Under the pieces are notes generated by a model. The model was not told the origin of the DNA, searched no databases, and saw only the letters and a program-made list of their open reading frames with translations. Below are positions 10,730 through 21,055 of a DNA stretch of 64,000 nt, in pieces. Where the stretch lies: NCBI GenBank assembly GCA_963556145.1, contig OY744462.1, positions 2,976,001-3,040,000 of the forward strand, given 5' to 3'. Origin of the DNA: Hygrocybe punicea (taxonomy: Eukaryota; Basidiomycota; Agaricomycetes; Agaricales; Hygrophoraceae). Numbering within the stretch: position 1 is the first letter of the stretch; the number at the start of each line of letters is the position of its first letter. Made by a program: the position numbers and the translations under genes.

Positions 10730-12521
10730 ATGTCAACCCTGGCGACTTTCATCCCCAGTATGATCTTTCCTCTGCCCTCAGAGCATGAATTCACCAAGGT
10801 ACCGACTTCAACCTCCACGGCCCCGTACCAGGTCGGCATACCACCCCCCAATCAGGAAGGCCGTCCCGCTTTCATCATATGTGATCCATCTTTACCCCAT
10901 CGCATGCTGGTGTCGCTTCAAGCCTACCTGCAAACTGCACCTGGCAGACAGCTAGCCCCCTCTGCAGTGCTCATTCAAGCCGTTGCAGGACTGGAGAGGT
11001 CCCTGAGGGGTTATGTCCTAGACCATGAAACATCATCCAACCTCCTTTTCCATCGTGCTTTCAACCCCATCAGCTGTGCAGTGGAGGAGGTGGACAGTAA
11101 TCCGTCGCAGCCTGTGACTACCACACGTAACACACTGTTCAACCAGATTCCCGATGGAACCTATCGCCCACACCGAGACGCGGACGCACAGCTTCACATC
11201 GAGTTCAAGAGCTGGACAGCATTTTCACATCATGCGACGAATATATTACAGCTTGGTCGTAACAGTACAGTTCTGGAGCTGAGCCCTAGTGAGACAGGGC
11301 ATCGCTCCATAATATTTAAGGTGTGCTGATCTGAACCTACAGGAAACGCTCACCTCACCATTTGTACCCCCAGATTGGGATATCTATGCTGTCAGATCTG
11401 AAAAAGATACCATATGCTCTGCTCTTTGGAGGCGATCAGTACATGCTCTTCACTCTTTGCCCAATCCCTGGAGGGCCCCTGCACGGCCTTCTGTGCTCAG
11501 ATATTCTGCATATCCTGGATGCGACAACGCCATTTATGCCCCTAATCATTTACTGTCTGTTGGGTGTGGGTGCCAAGGTCTTGGACGTGCCACAGCATGT
11601 CCAAGTTCCTACAATCTCATTGGTAACGTCATTAGGCCGTACACGACACGCAACGAAAACAGCTAACGCAAACGTCCATGCAAATGCTGCTAAGCTGGCA
11701 ACAATATTTCCTGGTGTAACTTTACAGGTGCTTTTCTTTCCATCAATCGCTTCATCTCAATCAAAGGTCATTTTAGGCTGAAAATTTAGGGCTAACATTT
11801 GATCTCGATCGATGTCAACAGGAGACGTACGTGCTGAGTCTTTGCAACGTCATGTCTTCTTTGCACATGCGTGGGCCTCCTCCCTCCACCTTCAAGCAGT
11901 GGCTGCACAAGGCGACGCGAGTTCTGAAGTCACTTCCTTGGCAACGTCAGCAATGCCGAAAACTTATTCTTACAACATATCTGGAGAGGGGATCAGTTGG
12001 GAATGTATTCAGAGGGCATTATGCTGATATGCAACAAGAAGACATTGTCGGAAAGGTTGTGGTGGATGGGCCGTCTCAGGAACTGCTATATCACGAAGCC
12101 AGAATATATGCAGATCTCACAGCACTTCAGGGCTCAGCAATACCATCTGTGCATGGTCTCTATGTCAGTGGGCATCTTCTTGTGCTGGTCATGCAATATG
12201 CAGGAGAGAAATTTAGGTCCTTCTCTGACCTTACATTGCGTCAGCGGTATGTCCCCACCTATACTAGACTATCACATCTACTTTACTCTTTTTAGGTCAG
12301 ATCTTTGGGCTACTCTCCTGTTACTTCATCAGGCAGGAGTTTGCCACCAAGACTTACGACCTGACAATGTGGTCTTATCTCCCACAGGCGCCATCCGCGT
12401 ACTGGACTTCTCACATGCGACTCTCCATAACTACAGGGGAATAGGTGAATGTTCAGAGCTTCAGGATGCCAGGCTGATGCTGCAGTTCCCTCCATCTGAA
12501 CCCCATGATTCATATTATTAA
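10730..12521 (+). CDS. Protein-kinase-like protein (fungal, DFS instead of DFG)
   Basis: Spliced plus-strand gene starting at MSTLATFIPSMIFPLPSEHE (10730; an upstream in-frame Met lies at 10661). The C-terminal half is a protein-kinase fold: glycine loop LERGSVGNVFRGHY, Lys in DIVGKVVVDG, catalytic loop CHQDLRPDNVVLSPTG and the magnesium motif as VLDFSHA, with Ser replacing the usual Gly. Introns near 11322-11373, 11730-11820 and 12248-12295 join the frames. The N-terminal ~300 residues show no domain I recognise. The family resembles FunK1-like kinases of mushrooms, often repeat-linked. It is divergent to the dioxygenase gene with a spacer of about 130 bp, so they may share a promoter. Activity is uncertain because of DFS, though the HxD Asp is kept. 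Confidence 0.6.
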
Positions 12522-12682
12522 AATGTGCAGTATTTCAGTGACGTTTTGTTTTGTCAAATGGTACAAATAAAAATAGGCGAGATACTAAATATGTGTTAGT
12601 ACACATGTTTTTCTCTCGCGTCTCACGTAGGCTCCCTTGCATCTCTCTCTAAGCTCTCTCGCATCTCTCTCTCTTTGCTGAT

Positions 12683-14573
12683 ATGGGACGGAAAGCTGTG
12701 AAACAACATAAGGAGGAAACCAAAGCAAAACGACGGCGCACCACCCAAGGGCCTGCCACTTCTGTGCCAGATGGACCCACAATGGTGTCCGATGAAGAGA
12801 CGGAGACGGAGCCTGTGGTAAAGACAACGAATGACAATATGAATGGGGTCAAGGCCATTGCAGAGCTGGGGAAAAGAGTGAGATTTGTTACCACTACACA
12901 CACAACCCAATCACGTTCCTCCATCGCTTCAAAATCTGGAGATACCCTTTCCACACAGGCACATTCCAATGCAGAAGCATCAAAGCTGCAAAGCCAGGAA
13001 AAAACCTCAGTCAACGAAGTCCAGCGTCCTGGGCGTAAGGCGTCAAGTGGAGTCGCTGCCTTGCTTCAAAGGTTAGCCATGGATGATGTTTCTGAGGAAT
13101 CTGGTGAGGAATTTGGTGAGGAATTTGATGTCAATGAGTATGAGGAAGAGGAAAACTCCCAGGAAAGAGTTGATGAGGAGGAAGAGCTCAAGAGGTGGCG
13201 CGTGACCGATGATAACGATGTCATCAAGTTCAAGCCAAAGCTGAAGACCACAACTAGCAATAAGGTAGCAAAAGGGAAGATTACAGTGGAATTGAGTGAA
13301 AGTGATGATGACGACGACGGTGAGTTGCTTCTCCGCAACAGAAAGGGAATGATCTTACATTATCACATTTAATAGAACCATTCAACTTCACCGTTGAAAT
13401 AAATGATAGATCGAAAGGGTCACGCACTGTGGAAATTCTGTCATCAATGCTGTCTTGGGGCGATTTCCAGCAAAAACTAGCAGAGGCACTCAACATATAT
13501 CCGACATCACTATGGGCACAGTATCGATTTAGCTCTGAGAATAAAGACTCACTGCCATGTGATCTCACCTCACAGCAACAATTTACCACTATGCTGCTAC
13601 GTCTTCATCCTCTGGTAGTCCCAGCAATGCTCACCAACGGTCAGCGTTCTGCAAGAAAAATGAAAGCTGTGGCAGTGCAAATCTTCAACAAAGGTGACGA
13701 TCCTGTGCAAAATAATATAAAGGTCTGTAGCACTTTTGCTCGCGGCCATAACTAAATTAGTATCAACAGAAAAATCCTGGGGCTTCAAAGACGTCGACCG
13801 TCGGTGACAAGGAAATTGTAAAGTCCAATGGGGATTTGTTCCATGAGCAAAAAGTTGCAGCTAGAAGGGCACTTATTGAAGCGCATTCGTGTGACATTCA
13901 TAGCCTTCCCAACAAGCCTGTCCTATGTTGGAAAGATTCCCAGAACTCCTGCTACCCCATTACCAAAAGTAACCTCAATTTATGGGCCACCAAGATCGTG
14001 TGTTTGGTTGTTTTATTCCAGTCAAATGACGCTGACCTTTCACTGAAGGTCAGAGATCCTGGGAACAATACTATTGACGTGAAACCTGTGGAACTCAACT
14101 TCTACAGCAATGCACCACGTTCCAGGAATCCCGGCCGTCCAATAGCACAGACACAGGTACAGGCACCGCTGCCCAACCCAGGTTTTCCATATGGCTATTA
14201 CCCCCCACCATATCCCCCAACATGGCCCGGCTACAGTCAAGGCCCACCATCCACTCTCAATCCAGCACAAACTGCAGCAGTTGCGCCTATCAAAGTCAAC
14301 TATCCCATGATAATTCCTTGGTTGAACTATTGCGACCAACATCCTGATCGCTGTGGAGAAGATTTCAGTGCACATGCTGATAAATTCAATAAAGAAGGTT
14401 ATCGCCATCTCCACCAGCTTACTGGAGAACGTGTTTCTGTGGAAAAGTTGTCTGATTGGCTTGGAATTGGTAAAGGTACAGCAGATTTGTTAATACGTTA
14501 TGCGGAAGAGGACTTGGAGTTGGTGAAGGCTGGAACATTCACAATGACAGTTGAAGAGGACTTGTATGCGTAG
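12683..14573 (+). CDS. PB1/ubiquitin-like plus SAM-like protein
   Basis: Starts MGRKAVKQHKEETKAKRRR, a lysine/arginine-rich nuclear-localisation-like head, followed by an acidic Glu/Asp region (about residues 130-215). An intron near 13320-13377 leads into a segment reading FNFTVEINDRSKGSRTVEIL that looks like a ubiquitin-like or PB1 fold. After a second intron (about 13722-13768) comes a Pro/Tyr-rich linker, then a C-terminal helical domain with WLGIGKGTADLLIRYAEEDL, similar to SAM-like domains in repeat-linked mushroom proteins. Ends at 14573, about 150 bp before the right inverted repeat. Function unknown; an adaptor or DNA-bound partner is a guess. Frames join without internal stops. Confidence 0.55.
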
Positions 14574-14729
14574 AAACACGGATATTGTGACTTGGAAACC
14601 CTTTGTTGAGGAGATATGCTTTGAAACATAGATTTTTTTGTTAGTGGGAAGAACATATGAATTAAATAGTTCTATGCGAGTAACAGTACACCCCACTACA
14701 ATAAAGGTATTAGTGAGAGGGGGACAGCT

Positions 14730-15003
14730 ACAGTAAATGCTAGTAAATGTACTGCAGATGGGAAAGCCGTGTGCCGATCTGTGCAACCGTACTTCCATGC
14801 ATGTTCTCATGTGAGCTGTCAAAAATGTCTTTAGCACCTAGCAAATAAGCACTGGAGTGTACATACATAGTTTGACAATGGCTGATGCCCTCTGTGGCCT
14901 GCAAGGTCCAACCAACTTCCATACCCATTGCCAAATTTTCGAATTTGGAAATGGCTATATTAGAACAAAAATAAGTGGTCAACACCTTGGTTATGGGTAT
15001 GGG
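14730..15003 (-). repeat. Inverted repeat, right
   Basis: Near-identical inverted partner of 5306-5579. Homology fades inward after AGCTGTCCCCC (near 14720). Outward it may continue past 15003, because the left partner is cut there. Bases 15004-15110 have no recognised content. 15110-15180 resembles the arm of the palindromic family at 18640-18690. Confidence 0.85.
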
Positions 15004-15180
15004 AATGGGGATTTCAAACCACTAGTTGATATGTGCAAAACTTGCTGAGATATGGCCATCCGATTGTAGGGCCTTGGATGAAGTTGTGACTGTGGCGTTA
15101 TACAAGGTCACGTGCAATACACAATAAGCAACCCATATTCAGATGCTCATGTAAGCTTGTCCAGACATGGCCATGATCAC

Positions 15181-16310
15181 TAGTGTTGCCACGGCTCGGC
15201 TCACAAGCCGCGAGCCGCTTGAGCCAAGCCGTATGTAAGCTCAGCTGAGCCGGAGAAATGGCTCATGGCTTGTAGTAGCTTTGCTTAATGAGCTTACAGC
15301 TCGCTCATGGCTCAAGCGGCTTGAGCCACTGGAGCCATTCCTGATTTGGAAATAAATGTTTCCTGGATCTCCAGCACGTTCCTCCTTGCTCCCTGGACCA
15401 GCCGAGCCCCTTGAAGTACAAAGCATGCCAAGATGACACAGCGGCGAGCTGCGCAAAACCCACACCAGTCCACGGGCACTAAATATGACCATGGTTGGTA
15501 AGTATTCAATTTCTTTTATTCAAATACTTGACTGCAACGACAACAACGGGCTACAATGAACGCGACAGCGGAAACAGGAACAGGAACAGGAACGGCAACG
15601 GCAACAGCACCAACAGAAACAGCAACTTCACTACCTGGATAAACACAGGTGGCTATGGAGGGGTGGTGATGTGCCCACCCTGCATCAGTATGTTTTTTTA
15701 TTGCTGTTTTTGTTTTTATATTGTGTTACTGACTATTTCCTCTGACGCCCATGCCCACACCCATGCCCACGCTCTCAACATTCACAATGAAGAGGACGCA
15801 GCTGAAAGCAGCGTAGACAGGGAGGGAAACCCAATGGCCAGCAATGGCCCCCAGACGACCACATTCCGACCAAACGGGGAGGAGATGGGAACGACAGGAA
15901 AGGTAGTAAAACAGATGCAGTGGGATGGCGGCGTGCCCACCCCCGCTGCCCAGGTATGGAATTTTGTTTTGTTTTCATTCTTTTCTTCTAATCTTGTACC
16001 ACAGTCCACGTCAATGCCAACACCAAATGAGGACCCCCCACCTCCAAACACCCTGCACCCGGGAAGGAGGCCGGACCCCAACGGCAACACCCAGCACAAC
16101 AGCGGCAACAGCAGCAGCAGCAGCAGCGGTGCAGCTGCAATGGCTGCAACGATGATAGTGGCAGCAGCAATGCAGCTGCAATGGCTGCAACGGCGATAGC
16201 GGCAGCAGCAACGGTGGCAACAGCAACAGCGACAACAGCAGCCATGACAGCTGGCAGCGGCTACCAGCGGCAACAGCAGCAATGAATGGCGACACGCCCA
16301 GGAAGGTCAA
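15181..16310. mobile_element. hAT-type non-autonomous element, left end only
   Basis: TAGTGTTGCCACGGCTCGGC at 15181 has the TAGNGNTGC start shared by the hAT elements at 21056 and 24022. It is followed by dense subterminal GAGCC/GGCTC words to 15340, as in other hAT ends. The preceding 8 bp are ATGATCAC. No matching right end with that duplication was found, so the element is truncated or its end has decayed. It contains the low-complexity cassette at 15550-16285. Confidence 0.5.
15550..16285 (+). other. Low-complexity coding-like cassette
   Basis: Runs of GGAACAGGAAC, GGCAACGGCAAC and CAGCAGCAG read as Asn/Arg/Gly- then Ser-rich peptide. A middle exon-like part ends GGCGTGCCCACCCCCGCTGC just before CCAG and GTATGG, an intron of about 50 nt follows to an ACAG acceptor near 16002, and the frame resumes as STSMPTPNEDPPPPNT. 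The GVPTP exon end recurs in other elements (see findings). No domain recognised. Confidence 0.4.
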
Positions 16311-17138
16311 AGCAGAGAAACTTGTTTAGTGGGCCAGTGCTGCGCATGGCATGAACGAGTTCTTTTTTTCTCCTTCTCACTTTCATCATAGTAACCTCTC
16401 ACCATAGCAACATAAAAAGTAGAAAAAATCCAACTGCATAGCGTATCTCGACCTCCTCTCCCACTGTCATGTCTTCTTTGCTTCATCATTATGCAGCCAA
16501 AAAAGGAAGCAACACGTCAACTATCAAATACAACTGCCTTTAAACAGTATGATAACAATTGACTTACATTTCCTCAACCCTACTTCTCCATAACCTTGCT
16601 GCACAACAGATGATAACATGAAGACAGCTGTGCTTGAGTAGGCCAATGTTGCATATGGCATGAACAAAGTCTTGTTTCTGTTATTGAATTTTTATTTGTA
16701 TGATTATTACGAACATCGATAAGTGATTTTGCTTGAAATATATAATTAGCATATAATATATAGAGCAATATCATATTGAATTATATGTTTTAAGTAAAAA
16801 TATCATTCTATGCTGATATTTCTATATATAGTAACAGTGGTCATATGTGACTATGACTCCTGTGATCACCTCAAAATTTAGGATATATGGTGTAAAATTG
16901 CCTTATATGGTTAGACTAGTTACATGTGACTATCACCATTGCGATCAGCAAAAAATTTGCTATACAATATCAGAAATTGCCTTATATGGTTAGACTGGTC
17001 ACATCTGACCCGAAATGATAATATTAGTCAGCAGTTCAATTTTCAGCTGAATCTGATAAGAATTGAGGCCAGGATAAATATTTTGAATATAATTGCATTT
17101 GTGTAATGATTATGATGAGCAGTATGTGATTTAGCATA

Positions 17139-17905
17139 AGGTAGGTGTCATCCATAATCTGCAAAGATCACGTGCCAAGCGTGACAGCGCCCAATATGGT
17201 CGGAAAGGCTAATAAACGCGCTTTTAGAATGATTAGGGATGATTATTACCAAAAGCTTTCCTGAGAACCATAGATATACACATATGTCACGTATATATCA
17301 ATTTATTTTCAATAAATATGGCAATCCCTGTGACTAGATCGTTAAACTAGCGTAACTCCTTCTGTGGATGCGTCGAGATCAATTTCCTCATGCCACAAAA
17401 AAAGCGCAGAGCTCTATCATCCATTGCCAATCTCCAGAAATGCTAAAACACAAATCTCACGAAGCCAGAGAAGGAACAGGGCCAGAGACTCTGACCAAGA
17501 GAATGGATGCGTATAGTCGGGGGCTGAACGGGAGACAAGCGGCATGGGCGTCGAGAAAGTACCATGGGCATCGTGTTCTACCGGCAGACATCATGGAAGA
17601 GTTAGGGAAGGAGGGAATCGTGTAGACCTCAAAGACCTCGTGTTAATTCACAAAAGTGATCGGCAGAGATAGCACTCAAAAACTTGCACGTCAATAAGCT
17701 CATCACAGACTTCACCGATTGCTACAAAAATTGGGGATATAACCCTCAGTAATATCTAAAACATTTCACAGGGAGCCGATTTTTTGATTTCCTCCTAGAT
17801 GTTCTGCAAAACGACTTCCCGACACCCTCTGTCCTCATTTGGTCGTGCGTGTGACAAAAATCATCACATCATGTGATCTTTGCAGATTATGGATGACACC
17901 TACCT
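17139..17905. mobile_element. 767-bp element with TA target duplication
   Basis: Terminal inverted repeats of about 36 bp start AGGTAGGTGTCATCCATAAT and end with its inverse; both sides are flanked by TA. It lies in the left arm of the palindromic element and has no counterpart in the right arm, so it inserted later. TA duplication and size fit a Tc1/mariner-type MITE. An 85-codon open frame at 17368-17625 (RMDAYSRGLNGRQAAW) has no family I recognise and may be a captured remnant. Confidence 0.75.
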
Positions 17906-19085
17906 TATATTATGCAAAATTACTATATATGGTTAGACTGGTCACATGTGACTATTACCATTGCGATCAACAAAAATTTTGGTGTATAATATCAAAAATT
18001 ACCTTATATGGTTAGACTGGTCACATATGACTGTCACACCTTGCCTGAAATGTTTATATTAGTCAGCAGTTCAATTTTCAGCTAATTCCAATGAGAACTG
18101 AAGGCAGTATGAATATTTTGAATATAATTGGGAGGTAATTTGTCTTGTGTGAGACATCCCATATTTGGATGCTTATGTAAGCCACTCCAAACATGGCCCA
18201 GATTTTATGTTACATTCCAGCATAAGAAGTAGAATCATATCTCTTGCCCAAAAAAAATTTCTCTATAGGCGATTCAAAAACATTAATGAATTAATTAATG
18301 AATTAATTAATTACGAACCTTCACTGAACCAGGTCTGATAAAGAACGAGTCTTTTAGTAAATTAAAAGAACTCGTAACAAGGCTAGGACAGGCAGGTGAG
18401 TGTCCACCCTCTCCTCTTGCTGGCATGACACTGATGACTGGTCATACACCTGTCGGCTTGTTACGAGTTCTTTTAATTTATTAAAAGACTCATTCTTTAT
18501 CAGACCTGGTTCAGTGAGGATTCGTAATTAATTAATTAATTGATTAATTAATTAATAAAGTTGATCGCCTATAGACAAAAATTTTTTGGGCAAGAGATAT
18601 GATTCTACTTCTGATACCAGAAAATAACACCATGTTTGGCCATGTTTGGACAAGCTTACATAAGCATCCTGATATGGGTTGTCACAGAAAATACAAACTA
18701 CCTTCCAATTATATTCAAAATATTCATACTGACTTCAATTCTTATCAGAATCAGCTGAAAATTGAACTGCTGACTAATATAACCATTTCGGGCTAAGTGT
18801 CACAGTCACATGTGACCAATCTAACCATATAAGGCAATTTCTGATATTATATAGCAAATTTTTTACTAATCGCAATGGTGACAGTCACATGTGACCAGTC
18901 TAACCATATAAGGGAATTTTACATGATATATGCTAAATTTTGAGCTGATCACATGAGTCATAGTCACATGTGACCACTATTACTATATATGGAAATATCA
19001 GCTATATAAGTAGAAATAAGCTAAACTTAGATGACGTACTAATATTTTTACTTAAAACACAAATTTCAATGTGATATTGCTATAT

Positions 19086-19729
19086 TAGGGCAGGTCAAGG
19101 GTATGCAATACCCCCAGGGGTTAAGAGTACGGGTACCACGGGTTAAGGATACGAGTCCAGCCTCAGAATACCCGCAGTACCCACACGGGTATGGGCTGTA
19201 TTTCTTTTGGGAGAAGAAACATCAAAAACTCAAATTTTGGGGTATTTTTCGCTATTTTTGAGGGATATAATGAGAATCATTGCTTGTAAAAAAATGTAAA
19301 AATGCTCTCAACACTCCCCACAGTATTCTGAACATTGTGCTCCTTTACACTAAAGGGATCCGACCAGTATTCTGTCCACAATAACCATAAAAACCACCAA
19401 AAACAGGTAAAAATGGGGTATTTTGCATGTTTTTGAGGGATATAATGAGAATCATTGCTTGTAAAAATATGTAAAAATGCTCTCAACACTCCCCACAGTA
19501 TTCTAAACATTGTGGTCCTTTACACTAAAGGGATCCGGCCAGTATTCTGTCCACAATAACCATAAAAACCACCAAAAACAGGTAAAAATGGGGTATTTTG
19601 CATGTTTCTTCCTGTACCCCTGCAAAACCCGTGCCATACCCGTACTTTTGGCCTTGGGTACGTACCCGTGACGGGTACGGGTCCGAGTACAGCCCCAGAG
19701 CACTGCGGGTGTACCCCTGACTGGCCATA
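19086..19729. mobile_element. 644-bp hAT-type MITE with 175-bp internal duplication
   Basis: Flanked by TGCTATAT on both sides (19078-19085 and 19730-19737). Ends TAGGGCAGGTCAAGGGTA and TATGGCCAGTCAGGGGTA (inverted) match imperfectly and carry ACGGGTAC-rich subterminal repeats, as in the MITE at 41460. The middle is a direct duplication of about 175 bp: GAGGGATATAATGAG begins at 19260 and 19435. No coding content. Confidence 0.85.
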
Positions 19730-20605
19730 TGCTATATACATACATTATCTTATATGCTAATTCTCTGCTTTAAGTAAAATCACTTATTGATATTTGTTAC
19801 AATCATACAAATAAAAATCCAATGAAAGACAAAATACTTTGTTTATACCATGTGCAACATTGGCCTACTCACAAAGTACAGCTGTCTTCATGTTATCATC
19901 TGTTGTACAACATTCAAGGTTATGGAGAAGTAGGGATTGAGCAAATGTAAGTCAATTGTTACCATACTGTTTAGGGGGCAGTTGTGTTTAGCAGTTAACC
20001 TGTGGCTCCCTAAACATTTCTTTTATGACTGAGATGATTGCATGGTAATGTAGCACAGAAGACCTGATCATAAGAGAGGATGTTGATGAAGACTCAAGAC
20101 ACTCTATGTAGTTTTATTTTTTCTACTTTTATGTTGCTAAGGTGAGAGGTGAGCTTATTAGTGAGAAGTTGGTTACTGGATATGTGTTGATTTGACACTA
20201 GATGGATAACTTAGGGATAAGCTTAGATGAATCAGTTGATGGTAGTGTATTGCTGGGGTAACCAACGTTCCACTAATCTGAATGTTGGGACACTAGCTAT
20301 ATACATAAAAGTCATGGAACAAACCAAATAGAATGGTATAGATTCCAATATGACTGACAACTAACTAAACAGTCTGGTCTGATGATGAAGAGTAAATAAC
20401 TAAGACCAACAAACAAAGACATACAATGATGAGATTACTATTTCCAACAATTAGAACAATGTACAATATACAACATATGCTGTATGTCTTATACCATATG
20501 TAACATGTGTTATGCAATTTATATTGCTTAGTTCATCATGGAAGTATGAAGAGGGAAAAAAGAACTCGTTCATGCCATGTGCAGCACTGGCCCACTAAAC
20601 AAGTC

Positions 20606-21047
20606 ATTCAGTCTCAATCTCGAAGGAGGAGCTCTTCTCCTTCTTGATTAAAACTGACTAACAAAGTCCAAAATGTTTCTAACACATAACAACCATGGTG
20701 GAGCAGACAATGGAAATATACAAACAAAACACAATACAAAAAATTGAGACAAATAAAAGACATCACCTGTTGGTACAATGTCACTAATACAAAGATTAAT
20801 AATGAAAATGAGACTTACCCAATAAAATTTTGTCAATGCCACCAGGCTCGCTACAAGTAGGTTGCCCAGCAAGGAACTCAGGTGGATTCACCCCCCTAAA
20901 TTCCTAATCAAAGACCCATAGTGGCCAGTGCTCATTGCTGAGGACCAGCCACCAATGGGTGAGCATGCAGAGATGCCACAATATTCACTGTGAAGTAAAC
21001 CTTGAAAAGAGTACTGTTAGTAATCAGGCAATAGAAATCGCTTACCT
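20606..21047. repeat. Diverged copy of foldback-arm interior
   Basis: CATTCAGTCTCAATCTC with GGAGGAGCTCTTCTCCTTCT and the later GCTACAAGTAGGTTGCC match 2391-2440 and 2600-2620 in order, with many substitutions. It is an old relative of the arm at 2390-2840, now cut by the hAT element at 21056. No gene seen. Confidence 0.65.
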
Positions 21048-21055
21048 AAATGCAA

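Larger units (their letters stand above)
5306..15003. mobile_element. ~9.7 kb candidate cargo transposon with 274-bp inverted repeats
   Basis: Two 274-bp sequences, 5306-5579 and 14730-15003, are inverted copies with only a handful of mismatches. They bracket four genes: a DDE_3 transposase and a TET/JBP-like dioxygenase on the minus strand, and a kinase-like and a PB1/SAM-like gene on the plus strand. The left repeat is cut by the gap, so the outer ends and target duplication cannot be read. No further transposon lies between the repeats. I infer a single mobile unit in which the transposase acts on the shared ends. The alternative is two inverted copies of a small element flanking unrelated genes. 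Confidence 0.55.
16322..20604. mobile_element. 4.3 kb palindromic (foldback-like) element
   Basis: Outer ends TTTAGTGGGCCAGTGC (near 16326) and its inverse near 20585 start two ~2 kb arms that meet at 18369-18471, where GAACTCGTAACAAGG faces its inverse across a loop of about 74 bp. Arms share blocks in mirror order: GCATGGCATGAAC, a second inner end GTAGGCCAATGTTGCATATG, AT-rich filler, repeats with CACATGTGAC, and TTAATTAATTAATT next to the loop. Two later inserts sit in the arms (17139-17905 and 19086-19729). No gene. Flanking duplication not found; the right flank is foldback-family sequence. Confidence 0.75.

Noticed and set aside
12542..12680. CTCTCT-rich leader as an RNA gene
   Set aside because: It is a plain pyrimidine-rich stretch just upstream of the start at 12683, as expected for a fungal promoter or leader; no tRNA or other RNA fold is evident.
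15181..20604. 15181 hAT left end paired with the palindromic element's right end
   Set aside because: The sequences at 20604 do not match the TAGTGTTGCCACGG end and no 8-bp duplication is shared.
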